From assembly GCA_009379925.1 (NCBI GenBank), contig WHSU01000017.1, positions 1 to 61,631 on the forward strand: a stretch of 61,631 nucleotides of DNA, written 5' to 3'. The position numbers were made by a program, and so were the translations under genes. The notes below the pieces were generated by a model. That model did no database searches, had not been told where the DNA came from, and was given only the letters and a program-made list of their open reading frames with translations. This DNA comes from Dehalococcoidia bacterium. Its GTDB lineage: Bacteria > Chloroflexota > Dehalococcoidia > UBA2979. Positions 1-8,150 of the stretch are shown in pieces; position 1 is the first letter of the stretch, and each line of letters opens with the position of its first letter.

Positions 1-695
1 AGGAGCACCGGCAATGGCAGGGAGCCGCTGTGCATCAGGGTGTCGATATCCATGCAGCCAGAATCCGTCCGCACGATCCGGCCCCGCTCCAGCACGATGG
101 CATGCCCCTGTGGGTTCTCCGGCGTTTCCTTCACGATGATGCGGTACTCGCCGGCGGGCCAGTACGGTACCGAGCGAGGAGTTGCGGGAAGTTCAACCAC
201 CGCGTACAGAGATCCTTCGACGATCGAGGCCAGCGCCGGACGCGCGTCCCGAAGGAATGTCCCTTCGCACTGAACGACCGGGAAGACGGACACGACGGTC
301 CCGGGAGGCTCGCTTGGCTCGCAACGGGGAGGTCCACCGACTTCGCCAACGGTGGTACAACCCGCCTGCTGGTATTCGACCAGGGCGATCAGCCCCTCGA
401 GGTCGCCGGCCTCGAGCATCTGGAGGACTGAGTCCACGGCCGGGATCCCGGTGGTACCCACGGCGGGCGTACTGGTACTGGCGGCAGTCGCCGTCGCGGT
501 CCCGCCGGTAACTGTCGCTGTCGCCGTCCCATGGGTGACCCCCGCGCCATCCGAGCAGCCCGCGATGAGCGCGATGCTCAGGGCAATCATCACGAACGCT
601 TGCGAACTGAAGGCTCTCGGGCCAGCTCGTTTCGGTCCCACCACCGGGGCCGGCGATTGCTCGGAGATCGTGCTCTTCGTCAACAAATGCTCCAT
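1..695 (-). CDS. predicted lipoprotein, 3' end cut by window edge
   Basis: An open minus-strand frame runs from an ATG at 695 to the window edge without a stop, so the C-terminus is missing. A basic stretch (PKRAGPR) is followed by a hydrophobic segment ending in the lipobox LIAGC near residue 49, and then by a Thr/Ala/Gly-rich linker. This predicts an exported, lipid-anchored protein. The remaining roughly 170 residues contain several Cys and show no family I recognise. The lipobox lies far from the ATG, so a GTG start about 20 codons downstream may be the real one. It lies 76 bases after the 193-residue secreted protein and may share its transcript. Confidence 0.6.
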   Translation of the reverse strand, partial: MEHLLTKSTISEQSPAPVVGPKRAGPRAFSSQAFVMIALSIALIAGCSDGAGVTHGTATATVTGGTATATAASTSTPAVGTTGIPAVDSVLQMLEAGDLEGLIALVEYQQAGCTTVGEVGGPPRCEPSEPPGTVVSVFPVVQCEGTFLRDARPALASIVEGSLYAVVELPATPRSVPYWPAGEYRIIVKETPENPQGHAIVLERGRIVRTDSGCMDIDTLMHSGSLPLPVL

Positions 696-771
696 CTTCC
701 AGTCAACGCCCCGCCGCGAGCCCGGTGCAGGCGAGGCATCCGTCCACCCTCCAGCGGGACTCCGCGTCGAC

Positions 772-1353
772 TCAGGATCCGCCAGGCGTTGGTCGGTTCT
801 CGAAGTAAAGATTCGACTCGCAGTCCAGGAACGCATCACTCGCAGGGCTTGCCAAGTACGTGTATGTCGGGCCAGCCGGCTCGTAGAACGGTCCCGATAC
901 GTTGACCTCTTCGACGAGCCGGTCGATGTCAGCCTGGGTCGCCGTGTCCGGACTGCTCGCCCACGTCCCGTAGCCGTGCCCCTGCATGCAGTGGACGAAT
1001 GCAGGCCAGCGAGGGTCATTTACGGGATCGGCTTCCTTCCGCTCGTTGGTCAGCGCTCGATCGTCGTACGGCGGTATCGAGAAGAACCCACGTTCGTCGA
1101 TGAAACGCGAAGTTGACGGTGGTGGTGGAGCTTGAGAAGGATCCGTAATCACCGCCTTAGTCAGCGGAGTATAGGTCGCCGCTTCCTTCGCCCGCTTCTG
1201 ATCCCAATCCTCGCCGACACGTGGTTGCTGAGCCCCTCCGGTCGCCACGTTCACGGCCGCGAACATTCCAAAGGCGATGGCCAAGGCGAACACCGCGATA
1301 GAGGCTCTATTAGTGTAAAGCTTGATCGCGTGCCTCGTTAGACTTGCTTTCAT
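772..1353 (-). CDS. small secreted protein of unknown function
   Basis: This encodes 193 residues with an N-terminal membrane or signal segment (about residues 16-36) and a Pro-rich stretch near residue 75. The C-terminal domain has recognisable landmarks: DPRWPAFVHCMQGHGYGTW, then TQADIDRLVEEVN, then DAFLDCESNLYFENR, with two Cys that could pair. The start overlaps the stop of the upstream gene as ATGA, so translation is probably coupled. A decayed second copy of the same domain lies at 2278-2604, so the family was duplicated here. I recognise no function. The location is probably outside the cytoplasmic membrane. Confidence 0.7.
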   Translation of the reverse strand: MKASLTRHAIKLYTNRASIAVFALAIAFGMFAAVNVATGGAQQPRVGEDWDQKRAKEAATYTPLTKAVITDPSQAPPPPSTSRFIDERGFFSIPPYDDRALTNERKEADPVNDPRWPAFVHCMQGHGYGTWASSPDTATQADIDRLVEEVNVSGPFYEPAGPTYTYLASPASDAFLDCESNLYFENRPTPGGS

Positions 1354-2099
1354 CAGTACGTCCCGTTAATGAGAGGCTGGTGGTAATAAAAGATGTCATC
1401 GACGCGGTCAGTGACGGGCTCTAAGTAGTAGCGTGCCGTGTTGTACCGCGAGTATGCGTTGCCCTCCATATGAAGGTGCTCGTTAGTCGAGCAACCAGGA
1501 GAAGGCGACGAGCCGAGTTGGGCGACATCAGCGACCAGGATACCGCCAAGGCGGAGATTGTTCAGCGTATAGTCCGGATCCCACCAATAGGGATCGGTAG
1601 AGTACGGATTGTTCCACGTGGCTATCGAACTAATGCGCTCGTTGCCGACGTGTTGGTAGATCGCATGGATCCACGTAATTATGTTGCCTGCTGTGTCATA
1701 GAAGTAGATCTTTACGTACAGTTTTCGTCCGTTCCATTCAGCGCCGGTCTTGTCAGCACAAGCGGAACTGATGTTCCAGTCCTGCATCCAACCGCCAGAG
1801 ACGTTGGTCGGCAGGTAGTCCAGCTGAGCAAAGATCCAGTGATCAGGGTTCCCGTTGCCTATGTCGAATGGAGTATTGCCTCCAGAGTGCGGGCCGGCTG
1901 CCCCACATGGCGCCCACAGTGGAGGATAGTAGCATTCCGCATTCCAGACATTCGCCCAGATCCCTGACAGCACGGCTATTTCGCCATGCGATGCTTCCGT
2001 TGGCTTCCGTACGCTCAACACCGCGGCAGCGGCGGCGAGTAGCAGTAGAAGCCATGTCGCGGTGGTTAGTACCAAGCGACGGCGTGGTATTAGTACCAA
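1353..2099 (-). CDS. secreted M23-peptidase-like protein
   Basis: This encodes 248 residues with an Arg-rich N-terminus and a hydrophobic signal or anchor segment (residues 8-30). The C-terminal half follows the order of the LytM/M23 metallopeptidase fold: H71...D79 after a Gly-rich turn, YQHV at 148-151, GILVADVAQLG at 186-196, then CSTNEHLHMEG at 203-213, which resembles the zinc-binding HLHFE motif. The first ligand pair is spaced H-x7-D rather than H-x3-D, so catalysis is uncertain. M23 enzymes usually cut peptidoglycan cross-bridges. GC content is near 52 percent, clearly below the neighbours, which suggests acquisition. It is coupled (ATGA) to the downstream 193-residue secreted protein. 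Confidence 0.6.
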   Translation of the reverse strand: MVLIPRRRLVLTTATWLLLLLAAAAAVLSVRKPTEASHGEIAVLSGIWANVWNAECYYPPLWAPCGAAGPHSGGNTPFDIGNGNPDHWIFAQLDYLPTNVSGGWMQDWNISSACADKTGAEWNGRKLYVKIYFYDTAGNIITWIHAIYQHVGNERISSIATWNNPYSTDPYWWDPDYTLNNLRLGGILVADVAQLGSSPSPGCSTNEHLHMEGNAYSRYNTARYYLEPVTDRVDDIFYYHQPLINGTY

Positions 2100-2277
2100 C
2101 TCAGCAATCCCCTCGAGCCGAATCCAGTACGTTCTTTCCGTGGAACTCCAGAGCGATGTCCCCCGGACTCGCTCCTGTTATCGCCCTGCTCGCGTTCAAC
2201 ATCCTCGCCGCCATCCTCCGCGAGCGCTTCCGCCGCGTTTAGGGTGGTGAACCCCCTTGGGACCGTCCGTGCTTCGC

Positions 2278-2604
2278 TTACTGCGGCGTCGAATCAGGGC
2301 CGGAGCCGGCGAGCCGGTTCTCGAAGTACAGGTGCGATTCGCACCCGAGGAACGCGTCACCGCCCGGGCTTTGGGATATAGGCCGTGCCGGCCGGCCTGG
2401 CTTTGTAGAACGCCCGGATGCATTGACCTGCTCGACGAGCGCATCGATGTCCGCCTGCATCGTCGCATCCGGATTGGCATAAACGTGCCGAAGCCGCGTC
2501 CTCGCATGCAGCAGACGGACGTGGGCCAGCGAGGGTTTTGCACGGGGTCGGCTGCCCGTTCCTCGTCGGTCACCTGCCGGATCGTCGTACTCCGGGATCG
2601 TCAT
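2278..2604 (-). pseudogene. decayed paralogue of the 772-1353 secreted protein
   Basis: Pieces of the same domain as in the 193-residue protein appear in order but in alternating frames. PEYDD is in one frame; EERAADPVQNPRWP and the Cys/Gly-rich stretch are in the next; ATMQADIDALVEQVN is back in the first; LQSQAG...LYPKA is in the other; and DAFLGCESHLYFENR is in the first again. At least four frame changes are needed, so no intact product is possible. It lies just left of the mobile element and points the same way as the intact copy. Confidence 0.8.
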
Positions 2605-2776
2605 CGCGCTCCGCTGTCGTTATGAGGTTGTTATGAGAGTCACAGAGACGGTAACGTTTTTGTTACCTAACATCAACCGTTTGTCCTAGCAGAGTGCTGA
2701 AAGAGGGCAGCGGAGGGGATCCGTGACCGCGCGGTGACCTGCGCGTGATCCGGGCGGGGAGGAGGCGGTGGATTCG

Positions 2777-3148
2777 CTACGCGACGGCTCGCCGGGGCAG
2801 TTTGGGGTGGCAGGCGCGCGGGTCATGGGCGCAACCTTTCCAGCCGCCGCCGCTGACCGGTTCCCCCGGGGGCTCTGTCCGCACCTCAAGCGCTGCGACC
2901 AGCTCGTCCAGGTACGCGAGCTGCCGCTCCCGGCGATCCACTTCGGCCACGGCCTGCAGCCTGGCGCGCTCGATCTGGTCGCGCTGCTCGACCACCTTGT
3001 TGCGCACGGGCAGAACGTAGAGCGAAATCACGTCGGCAACGAATCTCGTCCTCGTCTCCCTCGGCCACGCAGCTCCAGTACCTCTCATCAGAGACGGGGG
3101 AGCGGCGACACATTCAGGGATGTCAGTACAGGTATTGGCTGCGGACAT
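2777..3148 (-). CDS. small coiled-coil protein of the mobile element
   Basis: The reading frame holds up to 123 residues. The start is uncertain: a GTG reading VISLYVLPVRNK, about 40 codons in, is the most natural because what precedes it looks non-coding. That product has a short hydrophobic N-terminus, a charged helical segment (VVEQRDQIERARLQAVAEVDRRERQ) likely to form a coiled coil, and a Cys/His-containing tail (CAHDPRACHPK). It is the last gene of the minus-strand mobile-element series. No family is recognised. Confidence 0.45.
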   Translation of the reverse strand: MSAANTCTDIPECVAAPPSLMRGTGAAWPRETRTRFVADVISLYVLPVRNKVVEQRDQIERARLQAVAEVDRRERQLAYLDELVAALEVRTEPPGEPVSGGGWKGCAHDPRACHPKLPRRAVA

Positions 3149-3313
3149 GACGAGTCACCGCGGCGCTTCGTGCCCGACATGAGGGATCGTCAACGGCGCC
3201 GAGCCACCCAAGGTCACACGAACTGACACTGCTCACCGCCGATCGTGAGCAGCGACGAGAACGTCGCCCGGACCATCCTCCCCCGGCGACCCGAAGACGT
3301 CCTCCAACGCAGC

Positions 3314-3649
3314 CTAGCAGGCCGCCGCATCGCAGTCCTCGTGTGCGTCCGCCTGCTCCGGTCCCACCACCTGTGCCGCCGCTCCTGGGGCCGCACCGGC
3401 CTCCGGGTGGTACTCGGGCCAGCCCGTCACCTCCGCGACCGTGAGCAAGGCCTCGGCGAGGAACTTCAACCGTCGCTCGTTGAAGATCTCGCGGGCGATG
3501 TCGCGGGACATCTCCTCGCCGCCGAGGTCCCGCTTGAACACCGGGATCTCGGCGCCCGGCGGCAGCAGGCCGGCCAGCTCCTCGAGCAGCCCGTGCACTT
3601 GCCCTTCGATCTCGCTGCGCCGCTTAATCAACGCTCCCCTTGCTGCCAT
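3314..3649 (-). CDS. hypothetical mobile-element protein, 111 aa
   Basis: This is a 111-residue, mostly helical, charged protein (SEIEGQVHGLLEELAGLLPPG, then ARE(I)FNERRLKFLAEALLTVAEVTGW) with an Ala-rich acidic tail. It has no signal peptide and no membrane segment. It sits 11 bases after the 75-residue gene and is transcribed with it, downstream of the terminase genes where phages usually place structural or packaging accessories. The sequence is unlike portal or capsid proteins. Function unknown. Confidence 0.55.
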   Translation of the reverse strand: MAARGALIKRRSEIEGQVHGLLEELAGLLPPGAEIPVFKRDLGGEEMSRDIAREIFNERRLKFLAEALLTVAEVTGWPEYHPEAGAAPGAAAQVVGPEQADAHEDCDAAAC

Positions 3650-3660
3650 CAGTGCCTCCT

Positions 3661-3888
3661 CTACGGTGCTTCGAGCGCTTCGACGCGCTGCCGCAGGTCG
3701 TCCACGCCGTCGCCGATCCAGGCGGCGAGCTCAAGGACGTAGCGGTGGCGGCTGCCCGTCGGGTCGCTTCCGTCGTCGCGGAACTCCGGGGGCGGGACCG
3801 CCACCAGCGGCGAAAGCGCCGCGAGCACCAACTGCAGGTAGTTGTCGACATCCGCCCGACGCTGCGCCTGGACAAGTCGTGTAGCCAT
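3661..3888 (-). CDS. hypothetical mobile-element protein, 75 aa
   Basis: This is a 75-residue protein with a hydrophobic patch (NYLQLVLAALSPLVAV) and a helical C-terminus (ELAAWIGDGVDDLRQRVEALEAP). A ribosome-binding site (GGAGG) precedes its ATG. It lies 9 bases after the 125-residue gene and 11 bases before the 111-residue gene, so it belongs to the same transcript as the terminase. No family is recognised. Confidence 0.55.
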   Translation of the reverse strand: MATRLVQAQRRADVDNYLQLVLAALSPLVAVPPPEFRDDGSDPTGSRHRYVLELAAWIGDGVDDLRQRVEALEAP

Positions 3889-3897
3889 CGTTGCCTC

Positions 3898-4275
3898 CTA
3901 GAGCCTGACCCGCGCGAGTCGCGGGTGATTGCGAGCGGCGTTCTCCCGCTCCTCGATCAGCCGGCTCTTGAGCGCCGGCCACTCCTTGTCGAACTGGGAA
4001 GCGTCGCCGCCTACATCGATGTAGCGCTGCCGGCGCGACTGGCGTTCCGCCTCCCATCGCGCCCGCTCCTGCTCGCGGTGCTCCTCAGCCGCGACGTCAG
4101 CCGCCCGCTCACGCTTCTCGGCGGCCTCGAGCGCGTCCTCCAGTTCCTCGGACTCGCGGCGGTCGCGGGCCCGGGCGTTGCGGCCCGCCTCGTGACCGGT
4201 GTCCCAGCTGCCCGCCCGCTCGCGCACGTGCTTGAGGTCCTGGCGCAATTCCGCCGCCGTCCTCGTGTCGTACAT
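3898..4275 (-). CDS. highly charged helical protein of the mobile element
   Basis: This encodes 125 residues dominated by Arg, Glu and Ala, with a long predicted helix or coiled coil from about residue 35 to 85 (ARDRRESEELEDALEAAEKRERA onward). It begins 14 bases after the terminase large-subunit stop. Position and composition would fit a scaffold-like or packaging accessory role, but nothing diagnostic is visible and I do not assign one. Confidence 0.55.
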   Translation of the reverse strand: MYDTRTAAELRQDLKHVRERAGSWDTGHEAGRNARARDRRESEELEDALEAAEKRERAADVAAEEHREQERARWEAERQSRRQRYIDVGGDASQFDKEWPALKSRLIEERENAARNHPRLARVRL

Positions 4276-4289
4276 GCCTCAGTCCCTTC

Positions 4290-5927
4290 CTACCCCGCTC
4301 TGACGCTCGCCAGGCGGTCAATCACCTGCTTGCTCGCCGAAATCGGCACGACATCTCGCGCCTCGTACGCCGCCGCCCGCGCGCGGAAGCCCTCACTCAG
4401 GAAGTTCTCCAGATAGAGCAACACCTGTACCAGCGAATCGACTTGATCGTCGTGGGCGACCGACGGGAACCCGAAGAGCTCCGCCTCGAAGTCGGCGAGC
4501 CACGGCACGCCCTCAGACGGCGCCGGCAGCAGCACGCACCCGTTGCGCGTCCAGACCGCCGCCTGCGCCGCCCGGTACTCCTTGCTGCCGCCAGGCTCGA
4601 ACGGGATCAGCAGGCCGGCCAACCAACCCGGCGCCGACGCCCGCAGCGTCTGGAGCGCCGAGATGCCGCTGCCCTTGTCCTCGATCAGCACGCCGCGCAA
4701 CTTCAGGTCCCGGTTGTGCCGGCGCGCCATCGCCTCGATCGTGCTCGGCAGGTCCGGGAACGCGAGCCGCTCCCGGTAGGTCTCACGGACCGCGAGCCGA
4801 TAATCCGGCATGAGCTCGACCACCACGGCGGACGTGTAGTCGCTCGTGACGCTCTCCTTCATGGCGGTGTCGACGGAGATCCAGCGGCCGGCGCAACGGT
4901 TGACGTGGCCCCGGTCATCCGCGTCGAAGCGCAGCCCATCGAACCACTCCCGCCGGAACGTCGCGCCGCCTCGGCTGGTGGGCATGCCCTGGTAGAGCGC
5001 GTCGAAATCCACGCTGCTTGACCGGATCTTCTCGAGCCGCGACAGCGGGAAGCGGGCCGGCCACAGCGCCTCGCCCACCTCGCGGCCCAGCGGGTCGCCC
5101 GCCTCCGCGATGGCGGGCACCCGCAGCTCTTCCCACTCGCCTGGCTCCGCCTCCAGTAGCCGGCCCGCGAGGTCGTCCTGGTGCCAGCGCGTATTGCACA
5201 GGATGACGGCGCCCAGGCCCTCCAGCCGCGTGCTGGCCACGTCGGAGTACCAGTCCCACGCCGCGTCCCGGTAGACCAGCGAGTCCGCGTCGCGGCGGTT
5301 CCGGATGGGGTCATCGATGAGCAGGACATCGGCGCCCTGCCCGGTGATGCTGCCGCCCACACCCGCCGCGAGGTAGCCACCGTCGCGCCCCTCGATGTTC
5401 CACTCGTCAGCAGCCGACGAATCGTCCGCCACCGTGACGCCGGGGAAGATGGCCTGGTACTCCGTCGACTGCGTGATGTTGCGCGCTCGGCGCCCGAACC
5501 CCCGCGCCAATCGCGCGGTGTAGCTGGTCATCATCACCCGACGGTCCGGGTTCCGACCGAGGAGCCATGGCGGGGATGTCTCGGACACGAGGGTCGATTT
5601 CCCGTGGCGCGGGGGAAAGGTGACCACCAGCTTGGGCACCTCGCCGCGCTCCACGCGCTCCAGCGCGGCCGCCAGCGCGACGTGCACCGCCGCCGGGCGG
5701 TATTTCGGCTTCACGAGGCTGGTGAATTCGATCAGGCTCTCCCGCGCCGCAGCGCGCGCCCAGGGCCGCAACGTCCGGCAGACCGGGCATCGCTCCGTCC
5801 GGTCGGGCTCGCCGCGCTGAGCGGCTTCCTGTGCAGCCTGACAGGCGGAGCACGGGCCGCCGTTGGCCTTCGCCTCCGAGGCGAGGCGGCCCACGCGGCG
5901 CCGCAGGGTGCCGGCGGGATCGCTCAT
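4290..5927 (-). CDS. phage terminase large subunit
   Basis: This is the DNA-packaging motor ATPase and nuclease. The 545 residues carry a Cys pair set near the N-terminus (CSAC at 26-29 and CPVC at 47-50, possibly a zinc site), Walker A PPRHGKST at 105-112, Walker B VLLIDDP at 201-207 and the coupling motif CNTRWHQDD at 244-252. The C-terminal RNase-H-like nuclease has acidic residues D353, E416/D417 and D493/D494/D497 in the expected order. Length is typical for TerL. It is followed by four small genes and not by portal or capsid genes. It appears intact, with no frameshift. Confidence 0.93.
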   Translation of the reverse strand: MSDPAGTLRRRVGRLASEAKANGGPCSACQAAQEAAQRGEPDRTERCPVCRTLRPWARAAARESLIEFTSLVKPKYRPAAVHVALAAALERVERGEVPKLVVTFPPRHGKSTLVSETSPPWLLGRNPDRRVMMTSYTARLARGFGRRARNITQSTEYQAIFPGVTVADDSSAADEWNIEGRDGGYLAAGVGGSITGQGADVLLIDDPIRNRRDADSLVYRDAAWDWYSDVASTRLEGLGAVILCNTRWHQDDLAGRLLEAEPGEWEELRVPAIAEAGDPLGREVGEALWPARFPLSRLEKIRSSSVDFDALYQGMPTSRGGATFRREWFDGLRFDADDRGHVNRCAGRWISVDTAMKESVTSDYTSAVVVELMPDYRLAVRETYRERLAFPDLPSTIEAMARRHNRDLKLRGVLIEDKGSGISALQTLRASAPGWLAGLLIPFEPGGSKEYRAAQAAVWTRNGCVLLPAPSEGVPWLADFEAELFGFPSVAHDDQVDSLVQVLLYLENFLSEGFRARAAAYEARDVVPISASKQVIDRLASVRAG

Positions 5928-6051
5928 GACGCGCCTCCACTGGCGAGTAGATAACTGGGCGCGCGCGAGGTGGAGCAGACGCCGTTGCCGAACCTACCGA
6001 GAGCGCCGGTCGGGAGTGCCGCGAGGACATAACTGGCGAGCAGGTTCTCCA

Positions 6052-6453
6052 TCAGGAAGCGCCCTTCGCGTCCTTATCGCCCGCCCGCGCAGCCTCGATG
6101 TCGCGGACTCGCTGCTCCAACTCGCCCGCCGTGGCGGTGGCGATCATCGCCCGCGCTACAGCGGCCGCCGCCGTGGCCTGACGAGCCGTGATGCGGCCGG
6201 CCAGCACGTCTTCGAATGCCCGCTCCAGGCGTTCGAACACCGGAACCAACCGCGGCGGCATCGCCTTCTGAAGGCGGATGAGCTTGGAGCTGTTGCGCCC
6301 GCCTCTCCGGCTGGCCTCAGCGCGTTTCTCGGCCAGTCGCGGGTCGTGAGCCCAGCACACATCCACGTCATCGAGACGCGCGCCTCCGCAGCGCTCACCA
6401 TCGCGCCGGACAGATACGCAGCGTTCGGGATCGGGTGGCGGCAGAGTGTTCAT
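6052..6453 (-). CDS. probable terminase small subunit-like protein
   Basis: This encodes 133 residues with an N-terminal Cys/His cluster (C12, C22, C33, H36 in RCVSVRRDGERCGGA...CWAHDP), followed by RRGGRN and a helical C-terminus. Proteins with this Cys-rich N-terminus and an Arg/Gly segment often lie directly upstream of terL and act in DNA recognition for packaging. Its ATG overlaps the helicase stop as ATGA, and terL follows 124 bases later. The role is inferred mainly from position; a generic zinc-binding DNA-binding protein is the alternative. Confidence 0.6.
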   Translation of the reverse strand: MNTLPPPDPERCVSVRRDGERCGGARLDDVDVCWAHDPRLAEKRAEASRRGGRNSSKLIRLQKAMPPRLVPVFERLERAFEDVLAGRITARQATAAAAVARAMIATATAGELEQRVRDIEAARAGDKDAKGAS

Positions 6454-8150
6454 CGGTCATCCCCAATCGGGTGGCTGGGCGCCGGGTGTTGCGTTGGCTG
6501 GTTCGGGGTCTGTGACGGATGTGGTGGTTGCGACGGATGAATCCGTAAACCCCCCTCGGGAGAGGGGTAATTTTTGAACGAGAGAGGTTTCTGGATTGGT
6601 CCGTCAAAACCACCACATCCGTCACGCTCAGGTTCAGCGGCGAGCCCGATGCCGTAGTACGACTTCCCGGTGCGGCTCCTTGCGGAGGCGAAACGGGAGC
6701 CCACCCGGCGTCCGAATCCTTGCTTTGTCAGGCGCTCGGGCGGCTTCAGGCGCAGTTCGTCACACCACCGCTCGTAGGCCTCGAAGAGCTGCCCGGCCGG
6801 CACCCGGCAGTCCTCGCCTACGACGCATGTGTCGGACAAAAAGTCGCCCAGCGGGTCCATGGTCGTGCGGTATTCGGCGGTGGCGGCCTCGACCTGGGGC
6901 GCGGTGCCGAGGCCGTCGCGTTGCCAGGCGACGCAGCCCTCGACCAGCCACGCAAGGATTGCGCTGCCGGCGACGGATGGGTCGCGAAGCTGGGCGCGCA
7001 CACCGGGGTCGGGCTTGGCGAACACCGTGGTGAAGGGGACCTCGCGCAGGCGGCGCCAGATGCCGGAGTCGTCGTCGGGGATGCGGGGTCGCTCGTTGGC
7101 GCAGATTATGATCGTGAACTGCGGCGTGAACTCAAAGGTGCTCTGGTACAGGCCGCGCGTGGCCATGCGGTCGCCGCCGGCGAGCTGTTTGACGAGCGCC
7201 GCGGCGAGCTTCTGATTGCCTTCGGTTTCGGAGGCTGCCACGAGGCGGGCGCCGACCATGCCGGCGATTTCCGGGCGCGGTCCGCCCGTGTGGCGGCGGG
7301 CGGTGAACGCCTCGAAGTCGGCGGCCTGGCCGTAGTCGCCCACCGCCGCCAGGACGGCCTCTTTGATGGTCGACTTGCCGGTGCCGCCCGGACCGTGGAG
7401 GAAGGCGAAGATGTCTTCCGACGTGACACCGGCGAGACAGTAGCCCATCAGGCGCTGCACGAACGCCCGCGTCGCCGCATCAGGCAGCGCCTCCGCGAGG
7501 AACCGCTCCCACAGTGCGTGCTGCGCCTCCGGGTCGTGGTCGACCGGCGCCAATTTCGTGATCAGGTCGGAGCGACGGTGCGGCCGCAATTCGGCCGTGC
7601 GCAGGTCGACGGTGCCGTTGCGGCAGTTCAGCAGCCACGGGTCGGCGTCCAGGCCGCCCGGCTCCACGCTGATCCCGGGCTCCGACTTCGCCAGCTCGAC
7701 GGCCGCCTTCAGCCGGCGTTCGCCCTCCGAGGTCATCGCCCACTTGTTCAGCACAGAGACCTGCTCCTGCGACTTCGCGTAGGCCTTCTGCGCCTCCAGG
7801 TACACGTCTCCGTCCTCAGGGACGCCGCGCTCCCTGAGATCGTGCAGTTCGGCGAGCAGGCGACCGGAGTAGGCGTGGGCGTCCTCCGCTTCCCGGCGCA
7901 CCTCCCGGATGACGTCACGGGCCAGCTCGAAGATGCGCCCACCTGGATCCCGCCGCCAGCGGGCGTCATCCCACTCGAACCACGTGGCGAGCGGCCAGCA
8001 GTAGCGGATGTTGTCGCCCTGCACCCGGACCAGGCGGCGCGCGTTTCCGAGGTCAGTGCAGTTAACCGAGTCACCGAGCAGCTGCTGGTGCTGCGCCGGC
8101 AGCGTGTCGGGCGCCGAGGAGACCATCCGCATCACCTGCTCGGCGCTCAT
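6450..8150 (-). CDS. D5/P4-family replicative helicase (primase-helicase C-terminal type)
   Basis: This is a superfamily-3-type helicase of 566 residues. The N-terminal region to about residue 200 matches the D5_N layout (DPWLLNCRNGTVDL at 170-183). The ATPase core has Walker A HGPGGTGKST at 252-261, a Walker-B-like strand at 301-310 (ARLVAASETE), sensor 1 IIICANERPRI at 347-357 and an arginine pair WRRLR at 365-369. The start at 8150 is chosen because it overlaps the primase stop as ATGA; longer readings run through non-coding frame. It forms the replication module with the upstream Toprim protein. Related proteins drive replication of phages and P4-like satellites. Confidence 0.9.
   Translation of the reverse strand: MSAEQVMRMVSSAPDTLPAQHQQLLGDSVNCTDLGNARRLVRVQGDNIRYCWPLATWFEWDDARWRRDPGGRIFELARDVIREVRREAEDAHAYSGRLLAELHDLRERGVPEDGDVYLEAQKAYAKSQEQVSVLNKWAMTSEGERRLKAAVELAKSEPGISVEPGGLDADPWLLNCRNGTVDLRTAELRPHRRSDLITKLAPVDHDPEAQHALWERFLAEALPDAATRAFVQRLMGYCLAGVTSEDIFAFLHGPGGTGKSTIKEAVLAAVGDYGQAADFEAFTARRHTGGPRPEIAGMVGARLVAASETEGNQKLAAALVKQLAGGDRMATRGLYQSTFEFTPQFTIIICANERPRIPDDDSGIWRRLREVPFTTVFAKPDPGVRAQLRDPSVAGSAILAWLVEGCVAWQRDGLGTAPQVEAATAEYRTTMDPLGDFLSDTCVVGEDCRVPAGQLFEAYERWCDELRLKPPERLTKQGFGRRVGSRFASARSRTGKSYYGIGLAAEPERDGCGGFDGPIQKPLSFKNYPSPEGGLRIHPSQPPHPSQTPNQPTQHPAPSHPIGDDR

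Noticed and set aside
2155..2242. Plus-strand fragment resembling the end of an ABC permease (PGLAPVIALLAFNILAAILRERF)
   Set aside because: Only about 28 residues and no upstream domain; chance in GC-rich sequence cannot be excluded.
1..2776. Left att site of the mobile element
   Set aside because: I could find no copy of the tRNA-Thr sequence or of the 11224-11341 gap here; the left limit stays open.
3149..3313. Short minus-strand frame of 60 residues (3214-3396)
   Set aside because: Arg/Trp-rich, overlaps the 111-residue gene and has no ribosome-binding site.
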